From positions 1-7,242 of the forward strand of contig JAICRA010000072.1 in assembly GCA_025937615.1 (NCBI GenBank): DNA of 7,242 bases, written 5' to 3'. Source of the stretch: Thermomicrobiales bacterium (GTDB taxonomy: Bacteria > Chloroflexota > Chloroflexia > Thermomicrobiales > UBA6265). The notes beneath the pieces are model-generated. The model worked only from the letters and a program-made list of their open reading frames with translations. It was not told the origin of the DNA and made no database searches. The position numbers and the translations under genes are program-made. Shown here piece by piece: positions 1 through 6,185 of the stretch (position 1 is the stretch's first letter; each line of letters starts with the position of its first letter).

Positions 1-419
1 ATGCAAGGCAGGTAATTCTGCTCGGCTACTTCCTGCGCCCGCAGATGTTTCTTGACGGTCATGGGGTAGTAGGTGCCGCCCTTTACGGTGGCGTCGTTGG
101 CGACGACCATCACCTCGCGTCCGGAGACGCGCCCGACCCCCGTGACTATCCCAGCAGCTGGAACGTTTCCGTCATACATACCAAATGCCGCCAGGGGCGA
201 GAGCTCCAGAAAGGCCGTGCCTGGGTCGAGGAGGCGTTCGATCCTCTCGCGTACCGGCAGCTTTCCACGCTCTCTATGCCGCCTCTGCGCCTTCTCCCCT
301 CCACCGCGCCTGGCCTCGGCGGAGTGCTTGCGCAGATCGTCCACGAGCGCCGAGAAGGCTTCGGTGTTCTTCTCAAAGGTCTCGCTCTTCGTATCCACGA
401 GGGTTCCTAGCCTGCTCAT
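1..419 (-). CDS. Acyl-CoA carboxylase carboxyltransferase (beta) subunit, methylcrotonyl-CoA type, N-terminal part
   Basis: This is the first 139 residues of a biotin-dependent carboxyltransferase; the rest lies beyond the left edge. The beta subunit moves the carboxyl group from carboxybiotin to an acyl-CoA, probably 3-methylcrotonyl-CoA in leucine breakdown or a related substrate. Family-typical segments are [20 protein letters not shown], the [20 protein letters not shown] strand-rich block, and [20 protein letters not shown] near the edge; [15 protein letters not shown] is typical of the methylcrotonyl-CoA carboxylase beta branch. The start is uncertain. ATG at 419 gives [13 protein letters not shown], which looks like a family N-terminus, but its GGGGAGGG lies almost against the ATG. 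An in-frame ATG at 455 would add 12 residues ([12 protein letters not shown]) and has only a weak GGAG upstream. It is transcribed away from the cluster on its right, in the same direction as the pyruvate carboxylase gene beyond that cluster. AGG arginine codons are common. Other acyl-CoA carboxylase substrates are possible. Confidence 0.92.
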   Translation of the reverse strand, partial: MSRLGTLVDTKSETFEKNTEAFSALVDDLRKHSAEARRGGGEKAQRRHRERGKLPVRERIERLLDPGTAFLELSPLAAFGMYDGNVPAAGIVTGVGRVSGREVMVVANDATVKGGTYYPMTVKKHLRAQEVAEQNYLPC

Positions 420-544
420 CCCTCCCCGTTCGGGTGGCTCGCCCTTCTGGAGCATGTTAGCTACAGCTCCCTGCCTGCGCCACAGTACGCGTCTAAGGGC
501 GACGCTGCAACGAGGTGTTCCCGCGTCGAATAGAATGGTGATGA
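420..544. promoter_or_regulatory. Divergent intergenic region between the carboxylase and nucleotidyltransferase genes
   Basis: These 125 bases separate two genes that point away from each other, so promoters for both would be expected here. On the plus strand TAGAAT at 530-535 matches a -10 box and lies 9 bases before the nucleotidyltransferase ATG, with no good -35 (only CTGCAA/TGCAAC about 18-19 bases upstream). That placement would give a transcript with almost no leader. On the minus strand nothing resembling a strong promoter stood out. The assignment rests on layout and one weak box. Confidence 0.3.
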
Positions 545-1324
545 ATGACCCTGTTTACACCCGAAGAGCGAGAAGAGATTGCCGAGCGAGTATCCCACCT
601 GCTTGGCAACGATGACCGCATTGAAGGTGTCGTCATCGTAGGCTCGCTTGCGGGCCAGAGCGACCGCTGGTCCGACGTCGACATCGAAGTGATCGTCGCC
701 GACGACGAAGCATTGCCTTTGGTTACTGCCGACTGGGTGGGGAACCTGTACGAACTCTTGCCCGTCGTGCACCACTTCGAGACGGCGTTCGGAGATACGC
801 TCGTGCGCGGCTTCCTGCTCGAGAACCTGCTAGAAGTGGATCTAGCCTTCGATCAAGCCGGGTCGTTTTCTATCTGGAGCCCGGCGAGAGTAATGTTAGA
901 TCGCACGGGACGCGTTGCGGATGTCGCCAACGCACATGCCCAAGATGATCCCTACGCACCGGATCTGGCAGGCGAAGCAGGCTTTGCATGGCACGATGTA
1001 CTGCACGCCTGCACCGCCGTACGGCGCGGCCGTCCCTGGCAGGGTCTTTGGTACATGGAGCATGTCCGAAACCGTACCTTGAAGCTTGCACAAGAGCGGC
1101 GCGGCTTCTATGCAGACTACTTCGATTACGTGGACGACCTGCCGGTCGAAGAGCTTACGCCACTGGAGGATACACTCGTCGTCTCCCTTGCTCCTGAGTC
1201 GCTGCTCGATGCCATCGACGTTGCCGCACGAACCTACCTTGCCGAACTTCGTCACGGCGAGCCAGCTCTGGCGGACCGGCTGGAAGGGCCGCTCCTGGAG
1301 TTCGTTCGGCTTCGCGAATCGTAG
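545..1324 (+). CDS. Stand-alone nucleotidyltransferase-fold protein (aminoglycoside/lincosamide adenylyltransferase-like)
   Basis: This is a 259-residue soluble protein with a polymerase-beta-type nucleotidyltransferase domain at the N-terminus. The signature is [19 protein letters not shown]: Gly33-Ser34, then the metal-binding pair Asp44-x-Asp46, with a probable third carboxylate at Asp99 in LLEVDLAF. The C-terminal half is helical and rich in aromatic and charged residues ([16 protein letters not shown] at about 161-176), as in the substrate-binding half of antibiotic nucleotidyltransferases. Enzymes of this fold move AMP or another NMP from an NTP onto a hydroxyl or protein side chain; the substrate here cannot be told. 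The start is the first ATG after an in-frame TGA at 542-544, and it has no clear Shine-Dalgarno. It faces the same way as the RiPP genes but is 253 bases from the precursor and is closer to the flanks in GC content, so membership in the cluster is open. It could be a resistance enzyme, a toxin-antitoxin-like MNT protein or an unrelated housekeeping gene. Confidence 0.85.
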   Translation: MTLFTPEEREEIAERVSHLLGNDDRIEGVVIVGSLAGQSDRWSDVDIEVIVADDEALPLVTADWVGNLYELLPVVHHFETAFGDTLVRGFLLENLLEVDLAFDQAGSFSIWSPARVMLDRTGRVADVANAHAQDDPYAPDLAGEAGFAWHDVLHACTAVRRGRPWQGLWYMEHVRNRTLKLAQERRGFYADYFDYVDDLPVEELTPLEDTLVVSLAPESLLDAIDVAARTYLAELRHGEPALADRLEGPLLEFVRLRES

Positions 1325-1410
1325 ACCGATCAGCGATGAATACGGCGATTTTGCCCGCCAACGTCGTTGCAGCTACCGACTAACCAGCCCTAATATCCAG
1401 TACCCCAGAA

Positions 1411-1470
1411 CCGGAGGCGCGAATTTAAACAGGCTGGCAAGCTAAGGGTCTTGACCAAATTCGCGCCCGG
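1411..1470. repeat. Inverted repeat with 30-base spacer upstream of the RiPP precursor
   Basis: GGCGCGAATTT (1416-1426) is matched exactly by AAATTCGCGCC (1457-1467). Allowing a two-base bulge (AG at 1415-1416), the arms extend to CCGG at 1411-1414 and CGG at 1468-1470, giving about 14 paired positions. The spacer 1427-1456 contains TTGACC, a -35-like hexamer, directly against the right arm. No T-run follows either arm, so this is not a standard intrinsic terminator. It may be an operator, an mRNA structure ending the nucleotidyltransferase message, or a remnant of recombination. Confidence 0.55.
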
Positions 1471-1496
1471 TATAGAACTAGTATAGAATTATAGAT
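1451..1496 (+). promoter_or_regulatory. Possible promoter/operator region of the RiPP operon
   Basis: This AT-rich patch in an otherwise GC-rich stretch holds TTGACC (1451-1456) and three TATAG elements beginning at 1471, 1482 and 1490. The first two lie in an 11-base direct repeat (TATAGAACTAG then TATAGAATTAT). TTGACC to the first TATAGA is 14 bases, too short for a standard sigma-70-type spacer, and the second is too far, so the exact -10 cannot be fixed. It is the most promoter-like sequence in the 253-base gap before the precursor gene. The remaining gap (1325-1410 and 1497-1560) shows no gene or RNA that I recognise. Confidence 0.3.
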
Positions 1497-1563
1497 AGGT
1501 GGGTGCTTGAGTTGCCTGTTTCTCAGGGCGGCGTATTCGAGGGCTCGGCATAATGGATATGAG

Positions 1564-1568
1564 AGGAG
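1564..1568 (+). promoter_or_regulatory. Ribosome binding site of the RiPP precursor
   Basis: AGGAG, inside GAGAGGAG (1561-1568), lies nine bases before the ATG at 1578. It fixes the start of the small precursor gene and shows that this short reading frame is likely to be translated. Confidence 0.75.
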
Positions 1569-1577
1569 TTCGAGTCG

Positions 1578-1751
1578 ATGAACATAGAGCGTACTGAAAA
1601 CCCGACTCTGCTTGCAGAGCCTGTCGGGCAGGAAGAGGGAGGTGGCGCGCCTTCTTGCTGCAACTGCTGCAATTCCCACGGTACTCCTGAAGAACCTAAG
1701 ATGGCAGTGCGGGCCTTAGAGGAGGCGCTCGCAGCGGCTCGCCAAGGGTAA
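1578..1751 (+). CDS. TOMM/azole RiPP precursor peptide with an internal CCNCCN core
   Basis: This 57-residue peptide is the likely substrate of the four downstream genes. Residues 1-23 form an acidic leader (MNIERTENPTLLAEPVGQ, then EEGGG) with a hydrophobic LLAEPV patch that could be gripped by the RRE of the next gene. Residues 26-36 are the core, SCCNCCNSHGT, with four cysteines plus Ser26, Ser33 and Thr36 as possible cyclisation sites. Residues 37-57 are a charged, probably helical tail (MAVRALEEALAAARQG), which is unusual because TOMM cores are normally C-terminal. EEGGG-AP just before the core could be a double-glycine-type cleavage site, but no peptidase is encoded here. At DNA level the core is a nine-base tandem repeat (TGCTGCAAC, TGCTGCAAT). 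It has a good ribosome binding site and stands 106 bases before the leader-binding protein gene. A metal-binding peptide is an alternative, but the neighbours argue against it. Confidence 0.85.
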   Translation: MNIERTENPTLLAEPVGQEEGGGAPSCCNCCNSHGTPEEPKMAVRALEEALAAARQG

Positions 1752-1793
1752 GTGGAGCAATCCTGACGGTAAGAGATTCGTAGGCAACATAAT

Positions 1794-1830
1794 TACCTGG
1801 TAACAGGTAGATACGCCGTCCTGAGAGGAC
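1794..1830 (+). promoter_or_regulatory. Two tandem small hairpins between precursor and biosynthetic genes
   Basis: TACCTG-GTAA-CAGGTA (1794-1809, six paired bases, four-base loop) is followed by GTCCT-GAG-AGGAC (1818-1830, five paired bases, three-base loop). Only a weak T-rich stretch (TTGATTTATTT) follows before the next ribosome binding site. Such a structure could act as a leaky terminator or RNA processing site that keeps precursor mRNA above enzyme mRNA, which is common in RiPP operons; here this is inferred. Confidence 0.35.
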
Positions 1831-1857
1831 TGTTGATTTATTTGGGGGGCCTGCCTG

Positions 1858-3006
1858 ATGGACAGAGACGCTCAGCTCAACGGTGACACTCGTCTGAGCA
1901 TTTCGGAAGGCCTTGACCTCGTTCTCATTAGCGATAATGAGGTGCTAGTACAGTTTGGCAACCGCTCTTATCCTTCAGAGCTGCTTCGGGATACTGATCT
2001 GACAGGCACCCTCGGAAGGCTCATTGGCCGGCTCCTTCAAGGGCCGGTGAACATCAGAGACTTGCTCACAGGGTTACGGGCTGAAGAGCAGGCTGAGGCT
2101 CGGATCCTGATCGATGACCTACTCCAGCGCGGCATACTCGCCGAAGTCTCAAAAAGCCCCGTTGAGCAATACATTAGTTACGCCTTTACTGGCGAATCAA
2201 GGCTAGCGGAGTGCACCGTTAGTCTCCTTGGTGCTGGCCCGATCGGCGTACGGCTGGCTCACAGTCTTTTACAGCACGGCATCGGCCGAGTCACACTGCT
2301 CGATGATCGTAGGGTGAATGACCTTTGGTACACATTCCTGTCTCTGGGAGCGGACGGCGACCACTCTGATGGTGGCCTTGCACACCAGGTCCTGCACGAT
2401 CGGTTGCTTGCGGCCGGGAACAGTAGTGTCGAGGCCCTAGATGCGAGGTTGGATGCAGCCGGTGTAGAGAAAGCAGTGAGCAGGTCCGATGTCACTGTTG
2501 TCGCTTTGGAGCAACCAAATCTACGCCTAGCCCACCTCGTCAACCGCTTCTGCATCCGCGATCGCAAACCATGGCTGCAAACGATCATCGACGGCAACTT
2601 TGGGCACGTGGGGCCATTGTTTATTCCAGTCCACACCGCCTGCTACAACGACTACAGAACGCTCGCAGACGCGGCTACCCCTAAGCCCGGGAACCCCGAG
2701 ATGGCCCGCAAATATCATCAACATAGCTTGAAGCGCGAGTCGGCCTCATTTTTCCCCGGGCTGCCCGCCTATGCGGAGATCCTGGCTGGATACGCCTCTT
2801 TAGCCCTTGTCCACTTTCTACTACGCAATAGCAGCTTTGCCCTCGGGCGCGTGGTGACAATCAACTTTGACCGTATGCTGATCGAGGTGGAAGATGTTCT
2901 CAAACTGCCCCGCTGTCCGGTGTGCGGTGGAGAGGGAAGCGCTTACCAGCCGCCATTCTCAGCGGAGATCGTGACTCGTTCTTCAACGATCAATGCAAAT
3001 TACTAG
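1858..3006 (+). CDS. RRE-ThiF/E1-like protein: TOMM leader peptide-binding cyclodehydratase partner (C protein)
   Basis: This 382-residue protein should bind the precursor leader and deliver the peptide to the YcaO enzyme. Residues about 12-97 have the layout of a PqqD-like winged-helix RRE: a beta-hairpin (GLDLVLISDNEVLVQFG), then helices ending in ILIDDLLQRGILAEV. From about 118 a ThiF/E1-like Rossmann domain follows, with GAGPIG at 125-130 and the acidic end of strand two at LLDDRRVN (149-150). CPVCGG (Cys353, Cys356) is half of the usual structural zinc site. The other half reads CYND (Cys262-xx-Asp265) where relatives usually have CxxC, so the site may be altered or lost. Real adenylating E1 enzymes make ThiS/MoaD-type adducts, whereas TOMM C proteins have kept the fold mainly for leader capture. 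The start has a GGGGGG eight bases upstream. It lies 27 bases before the YcaO gene, in an apparent operon. MoeB/ThiF cofactor roles are unlikely given the RRE and context. Confidence 0.88.
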   Translation: MDRDAQLNGDTRLSISEGLDLVLISDNEVLVQFGNRSYPSELLRDTDLTGTLGRLIGRLLQGPVNIRDLLTGLRAEEQAEARILIDDLLQRGILAEVSKSPVEQYISYAFTGESRLAECTVSLLGAGPIGVRLAHSLLQHGIGRVTLLDDRRVNDLWYTFLSLGADGDHSDGGLAHQVLHDRLLAAGNSSVEALDARLDAAGVEKAVSRSDVTVVALEQPNLRLAHLVNRFCIRDRKPWLQTIIDGNFGHVGPLFIPVHTACYNDYRTLADAATPKPGNPEMARKYHQHSLKRESASFFPGLPAYAEILAGYASLALVHFLLRNSSFALGRVVTINFDRMLIEVEDVLKLPRCPVCGGEGSAYQPPFSAEIVTRSSTINANY

Positions 3007-3033
3007 ACAGAGTCGTACGCAGGACACCCTAAG

Positions 3034-4458
3034 ATGCGGCTCGTAACTACTTATCTGAATGAGCGTATCGAGCTACTTGACGGCGTCTATGGGGATGACC
3101 GCGCCGATCAGTTAAGCGCGTTGTTGCGGATTTACAATCGTGTGCTCGGTCCGGTGACCTCAGTCAATTTAGTCCGTCCTGATTTGCTCGACTTGTCGCT
3201 TTACAGTGCGTACTGTCACCATGTACCTATGGAATCCCTGATGCGCGATTTGATGGTAAAGGCCCATCCCTACTTTCAGTCGGTGCCTGGTGGCGGCAAA
3301 GGTGCTACCCAACTCGAGCCGATCCTAAGGGCCTTCGGTGAGCAGACCGAGCGGCTTTTGGCGATTCTTCACTTCACAACATTGTTCGACCGACTTGTAT
3401 ATGCTACCTATGAGGAGCTGGTGAATCAGGGGCGTCGGGCGCTCGGACCGGACGAAATGCCACTTTTCGCTCCTGAGCAGTACGCTGATCCAAAGTTCGA
3501 TTTCGTCCCATTCCGTCCTGATACTTTCTTGGGCTGGGTCGAGGGGAGCGAGTTGCTTACCGGCGAGCCAGTGCTGGTCCCCGCGCAACTAGTGCTTATG
3601 TACTACAAACCATGGCCTGCTGAGCCAATGATCGGATATGCAACAACCGCTGGTCTCGCATTTCACACTTCTCGACGCCAGGCGATTCTTCATGGTCTTT
3701 ATGAGGTTATCGAACGTGATGGCGTCAACGTGCAGTGGTACTCTAAGCTCCCACCACCACACGTAGACGTGAACCTGAGTGACTTCTTGGAAGCCCATCT
3801 GGATGTACGGCAGGCGCGTATGTCTACCCCGTACATCCAAGGAGTCCAGGTCTTTCTCACGAGTCTTGATACACCAATACCGGTGCTCACTGTCGTCACA
3901 GTGGATCAGTCTCGGCGTGTGCGAGCTTTTCTGGGCGGAACCGGTGCATCGAGCCAACGAGAGCGCGCTCTTGAACAAGCCTTACTTGAAGTTGGCCAGA
4001 GCCAGACCGCGTTAAGGTTCGAAAATCCTTTTGGTCGTAGGTGGCCCATCTACGCGGACAGTGACTTGTCAGAAGTGGTCGAATTCTTCGACGCTCCGCT
4101 GTACTACGGCCACGCAAAGAACCTTCCTCGAACGTTTTGGTACACCGCCAGCGACCAAGTGGTGCCGTGGGAAACCGTTCCAACCTTTAACTTCAGCAAT
4201 GAGGCAGAAGAGTTCGAGACGACGATGAGCTGGCTACGCGGAAGCAGCATAAGGCCTATCGTGCTGGACTTTGACGATGCTTGCTGGTCGGATGCATCGA
4301 TCATCAAGGTATTTGTGCCACAATTGACCCAGGCTTGTCCGCCTTCCAATCCTTTCTTGGGCCACCCCCGCTTCTACGAATTGCCACAGCACCTCGGTAT
4401 GGCTGATCGAATTCTTAGGTTCAGTGACCTCAACCCTGATCCTATTCCATTCGCCTAA
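3034..4458 (+). CDS. YcaO-domain azoline-forming cyclodehydratase (D protein)
   Basis: This 474-residue protein should use ATP to phosphorylate the backbone amide during cyclisation of Cys (possibly Ser/Thr) in the precursor to thiazoline/oxazoline. YcaO ATP/Mg-binding elements can be followed in order: GGGKGATQLEPILRAFGEQT (86-105), QAILHGLYEVIERDGV (216-231) and the GTGASSQRERALEQALLEVG (302-321) helix followed by QSQ. VFVPQLTQACP (427-437) is the usual late strand-loop. The protein ends in LNPDPIPFA; PDPIP is the C-terminal PxPxP motif typical of azoline-forming YcaO proteins that work with a C partner, and it separates them from thioamide- or amidine-forming YcaOs. No TfuA is encoded nearby, which agrees. 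The length suits a free-standing D protein. AGGA nine bases upstream supports the ATG at 3034, and the gene lies between its C partner and the dehydrogenase pair. Confidence 0.93.
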   Translation: MRLVTTYLNERIELLDGVYGDDRADQLSALLRIYNRVLGPVTSVNLVRPDLLDLSLYSAYCHHVPMESLMRDLMVKAHPYFQSVPGGGKGATQLEPILRAFGEQTERLLAILHFTTLFDRLVYATYEELVNQGRRALGPDEMPLFAPEQYADPKFDFVPFRPDTFLGWVEGSELLTGEPVLVPAQLVLMYYKPWPAEPMIGYATTAGLAFHTSRRQAILHGLYEVIERDGVNVQWYSKLPPPHVDVNLSDFLEAHLDVRQARMSTPYIQGVQVFLTSLDTPIPVLTVVTVDQSRRVRAFLGGTGASSQRERALEQALLEVGQSQTALRFENPFGRRWPIYADSDLSEVVEFFDAPLYYGHAKNLPRTFWYTASDQVVPWETVPTFNFSNEAEEFETTMSWLRGSSIRPIVLDFDDACWSDASIIKVFVPQLTQACPPSNPFLGHPRFYELPQHLGMADRILRFSDLNPDPIPFA

Positions 4459-4477
4459 ACACTTGAGGAGACCATGG

Positions 4478-5290
4478 ATGGAGGAAGGCAATATGGCGAG
4501 AAAGCGACCGATACTCAAGCGGAGAACTGAGACTCCGCTAAGGCCTCAACAACTCTTTGACCAGATGCTCACCGCGCCGCTGCATTGGCCCTGGAAGACG
4601 GTGCGTCTGGAGCGGAACAGCGCACTAGACTATCGCCAGCGGTCGATGTCGGCGCGTATCTCGGTTGCAGAGTTATACCACGAGAACAGCAAGCTCTTCC
4701 CACAGATGCTGCCGGAACTCACAGTGTCACTCACGCAAGCCGACGAGTTCCGCCGGGAGTTCTTACAACGCCGCGCCTTCGTAGTCCAAGCAAGCGGTAC
4801 CATGGACCTGGAACTCGACCAACGTTGGCGCGACCTGCTGACCAGTGTAGCGGAAGCAACCGAATTCGTCCTCTTCTACGCGGTAGAACTGCGCCTTGTG
4901 GTCGGCGAGTTACTTGCAACCCACGAGCCTGTTTCAGACACGCTTCAGATCGTCAAGCAGCTCTCTACCGGTGACCTTGATATGCTGAGACAGGCACTAC
5001 GGTTGATGGACAACTCGGAGGGGCCATTCCCTAGTGGTCCTTTGCTCTTGATTCTGGGTTCCTTTGCTCGAAATGACGTGTTGTTTGGCCCACGGGGCTA
5101 TCGTCGAACCCTCTTGGAGGCCGGTCGCTTGGCACAGGAGGTAGTGCGTCAGATCGAGCGGCTCGGCTTAGAGGCGCGGCCGCTTTACGAGTTCATAGAT
5201 CGTGATGTGGATGCTGTGATCGAGGCTGATGGTATTGAGCAGAGCACTCTCATGGCATTCGAACTCGGAGGAGTCCACAATGTCGACTAA
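4478..5290 (+). CDS. Degenerate SagB/nitroreductase-like protein, probable non-catalytic partner of the dehydrogenase
   Basis: This 270-residue protein aligns by eye along most of its length with the SagB-type dehydrogenase encoded next. Matching points (this protein / SagB) are LYHENSKL (67-73) / LYNEYVKL, QRRAFVVQASGT (97-108) / GRRSRRDYSGT, and LFGPRGYRRTLLEAGRLAQE (202-221) / KYGERAYRFMCIDAGFLGEN. LGLEARPLYEF (229-239) / LGLGACAISGF follows. The residues expected for catalysis are gone: the RRSRR flavin-phosphate motif is RRAFVV, the PSHGG loop has no counterpart, and the Lys-Tyr pair is Leu-Phe. The extra N-terminus is basic (MARKRPILKRR at 6-16). Two starts are credible: ATG 4478 has GAGGAG seven bases upstream, and ATG 4493 has GGAGG eight bases upstream; I list the longer. 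It begins 19 bases after the YcaO stop and overlaps SagB by 11 bases, so the two are probably made together. Homology is inferred from an eye alignment; the partner role is a hypothesis. Confidence 0.75.
   Translation: MEEGNMARKRPILKRRTETPLRPQQLFDQMLTAPLHWPWKTVRLERNSALDYRQRSMSARISVAELYHENSKLFPQMLPELTVSLTQADEFRREFLQRRAFVVQASGTMDLELDQRWRDLLTSVAEATEFVLFYAVELRLVVGELLATHEPVSDTLQIVKQLSTGDLDMLRQALRLMDNSEGPFPSGPLLLILGSFARNDVLFGPRGYRRTLLEAGRLAQEVVRQIERLGLEARPLYEFIDRDVDAVIEADGIEQSTLMAFELGGVHNVD
5267..5273 (+). promoter_or_regulatory. Ribosome binding site deciding the SagB start
   Basis: GGAGGAG lies six bases before ATG 5280 and inside the 3' end of the preceding gene. It supports 5280 over the in-frame upstream ATG at 5229, and it implies translational coupling across the 11-base overlap. 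Confidence 0.8.
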
Positions 5291-6185
5291 GGATGAACTT
5301 CATCGGCTGGTCAACGTGCTTTCGGAGTACGAATGCAAACACCTCCTGAACGCTGTACAGGACATTGCCGAAGGCGAACGGTTCTGGGAAGGCGATTTCG
5401 GCCATCTCTACAATGAGTACGTCAAGCTCCGGTACATCAATACCAGACGTGCACTCCCGCCCGGTCTGTCTGTGGAGGATGATGCCTTTGTTCCGATCCC
5501 CATCGTCAAGTCCTACACTGATGCAGAGTGTCTACAATTACCTACCCCTAATCGCCTTAGTGCATCACTCACTGAGACTATAACGGGACGGCGCTCGCGG
5601 CGCGATTACAGTGGCACCTCAATATCTCTTGGTCAGGTCTCGACCCTGCTGCAATACGCCTGTGGCGTCACGGATTTCGTTCCTGCCTATAAGTATGCCC
5701 GCCTACCATTGCGCACCTTTCCCTCCCACGGAGGATTACAGGCGCCTGAGGTCTATCTATCTGTCCAGGCTGTCGACGGCTTGCCTACCGGCATTTACCA
5801 CTATCGCGCGATCGAACATGCCCTGGAGCCTCTCACCTCTGGTAATCATAGCCAGAGGCTTTGTACTCTGGCATTCGACGAGAGTTACGTCGAATGCTCA
5901 GCAGTGGTTTTCTTGATCACTGGGTACTACGAGCGCCTGCGCTGGAAGTACGGTGAGCGGGCCTACCGTTTTATGTGCATCGACGCTGGTTTCCTCGGTG
6001 AAAACCTCTATCTGGTAGCCGAGGCCCTTGGCCTTGGTGCTTGCGCCATCTCGGGCTTTGCGCAAGACGGGGTGGAAGAGCTTTTGGGCATCGATGGCAA
6101 GGAGGAGATAGCTTTGATGCTCCTGACTGTTGGCGTGCGCCAAGATGTCGAGAAAGTTAGCACCGAAGTCGAGCATCTAGAATGA
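5280..6185 (+). CDS. SagB-type FMN-dependent azoline dehydrogenase (B protein)
   Basis: This 301-residue nitroreductase-fold enzyme should oxidise azolines made by the YcaO complex to aromatic thiazoles/oxazoles with FMN. Motifs in order are the SagB-like N-terminal LYNEYVKL (43-50) and GRRSRRDYSG (103-112) for flavin phosphate. PSHGGLQAPEVYL (148-160) corresponds to the PSxGGxxP-x-E-hydrophobic loop, followed by GIYHY (171-175). KYGERAYRF (223-231) carries the Lys-Tyr pair conserved in McbC-type dehydrogenases, and LGLGACAISGF (250-260) is the C-terminal flavin-side segment. About 40 helical residues precede LYNEYVKL. All elements expected for activity are present, in contrast to the gene just upstream. 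The start at 5280 is set by GGAGGAG. Its stop overlaps the ATG of a 54-codon ORF. A single intact dehydrogenase implies that at least some heterocycles end as azoles. Confidence 0.92.
   Translation: MSTKDELHRLVNVLSEYECKHLLNAVQDIAEGERFWEGDFGHLYNEYVKLRYINTRRALPPGLSVEDDAFVPIPIVKSYTDAECLQLPTPNRLSASLTETITGRRSRRDYSGTSISLGQVSTLLQYACGVTDFVPAYKYARLPLRTFPSHGGLQAPEVYLSVQAVDGLPTGIYHYRAIEHALEPLTSGNHSQRLCTLAFDESYVECSAVVFLITGYYERLRWKYGERAYRFMCIDAGFLGENLYLVAEALGLGACAISGFAQDGVEELLGIDGKEEIALMLLTVGVRQDVEKVSTEVEHLE

Noticed and set aside
73..615. Long plus-strand frame of 180 codons at the left edge
   Set aside because: It runs antisense to the clearly recognisable carboxyltransferase start and into the nucleotidyltransferase gene; its translation is Arg/Ser/Pro-rich without domains, as expected of a shadow frame in GC-rich DNA.
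1411..1470. Rho-independent terminator of the nucleotidyltransferase gene
   Set aside because: The stem is good but the loop is 30 bases and no T-run follows on either strand.
1578..1751. Metallothionein-like or zinc-binding small protein
   Set aside because: CCNCCNSH could bind metal, but the location directly before RRE, YcaO and SagB genes makes a RiPP precursor the better explanation.
1858..3006. ThiF/MoeB-type enzyme of thiamine or molybdopterin synthesis
   Set aside because: The N-terminal RRE-like domain, the incomplete zinc site and adjacency to YcaO, SagB and a Cys-rich precursor fit a RiPP leader-binding protein; no ThiS/MoaD partner is present.
3034..4458. Thioamide- or amidine-forming YcaO
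   Set aside because: There is a C-terminal PDPIP, a ThiF-like C partner and a SagB dehydrogenase, but no TfuA, so azoline formation is far more likely.
4424..4477. Upstream ATG at 4424 for the SagB-like paralogue
   Set aside because: It lies within the YcaO gene without a ribosome binding site, whereas 4478 and 4493 each have one; the extra residues look like shadow translation.
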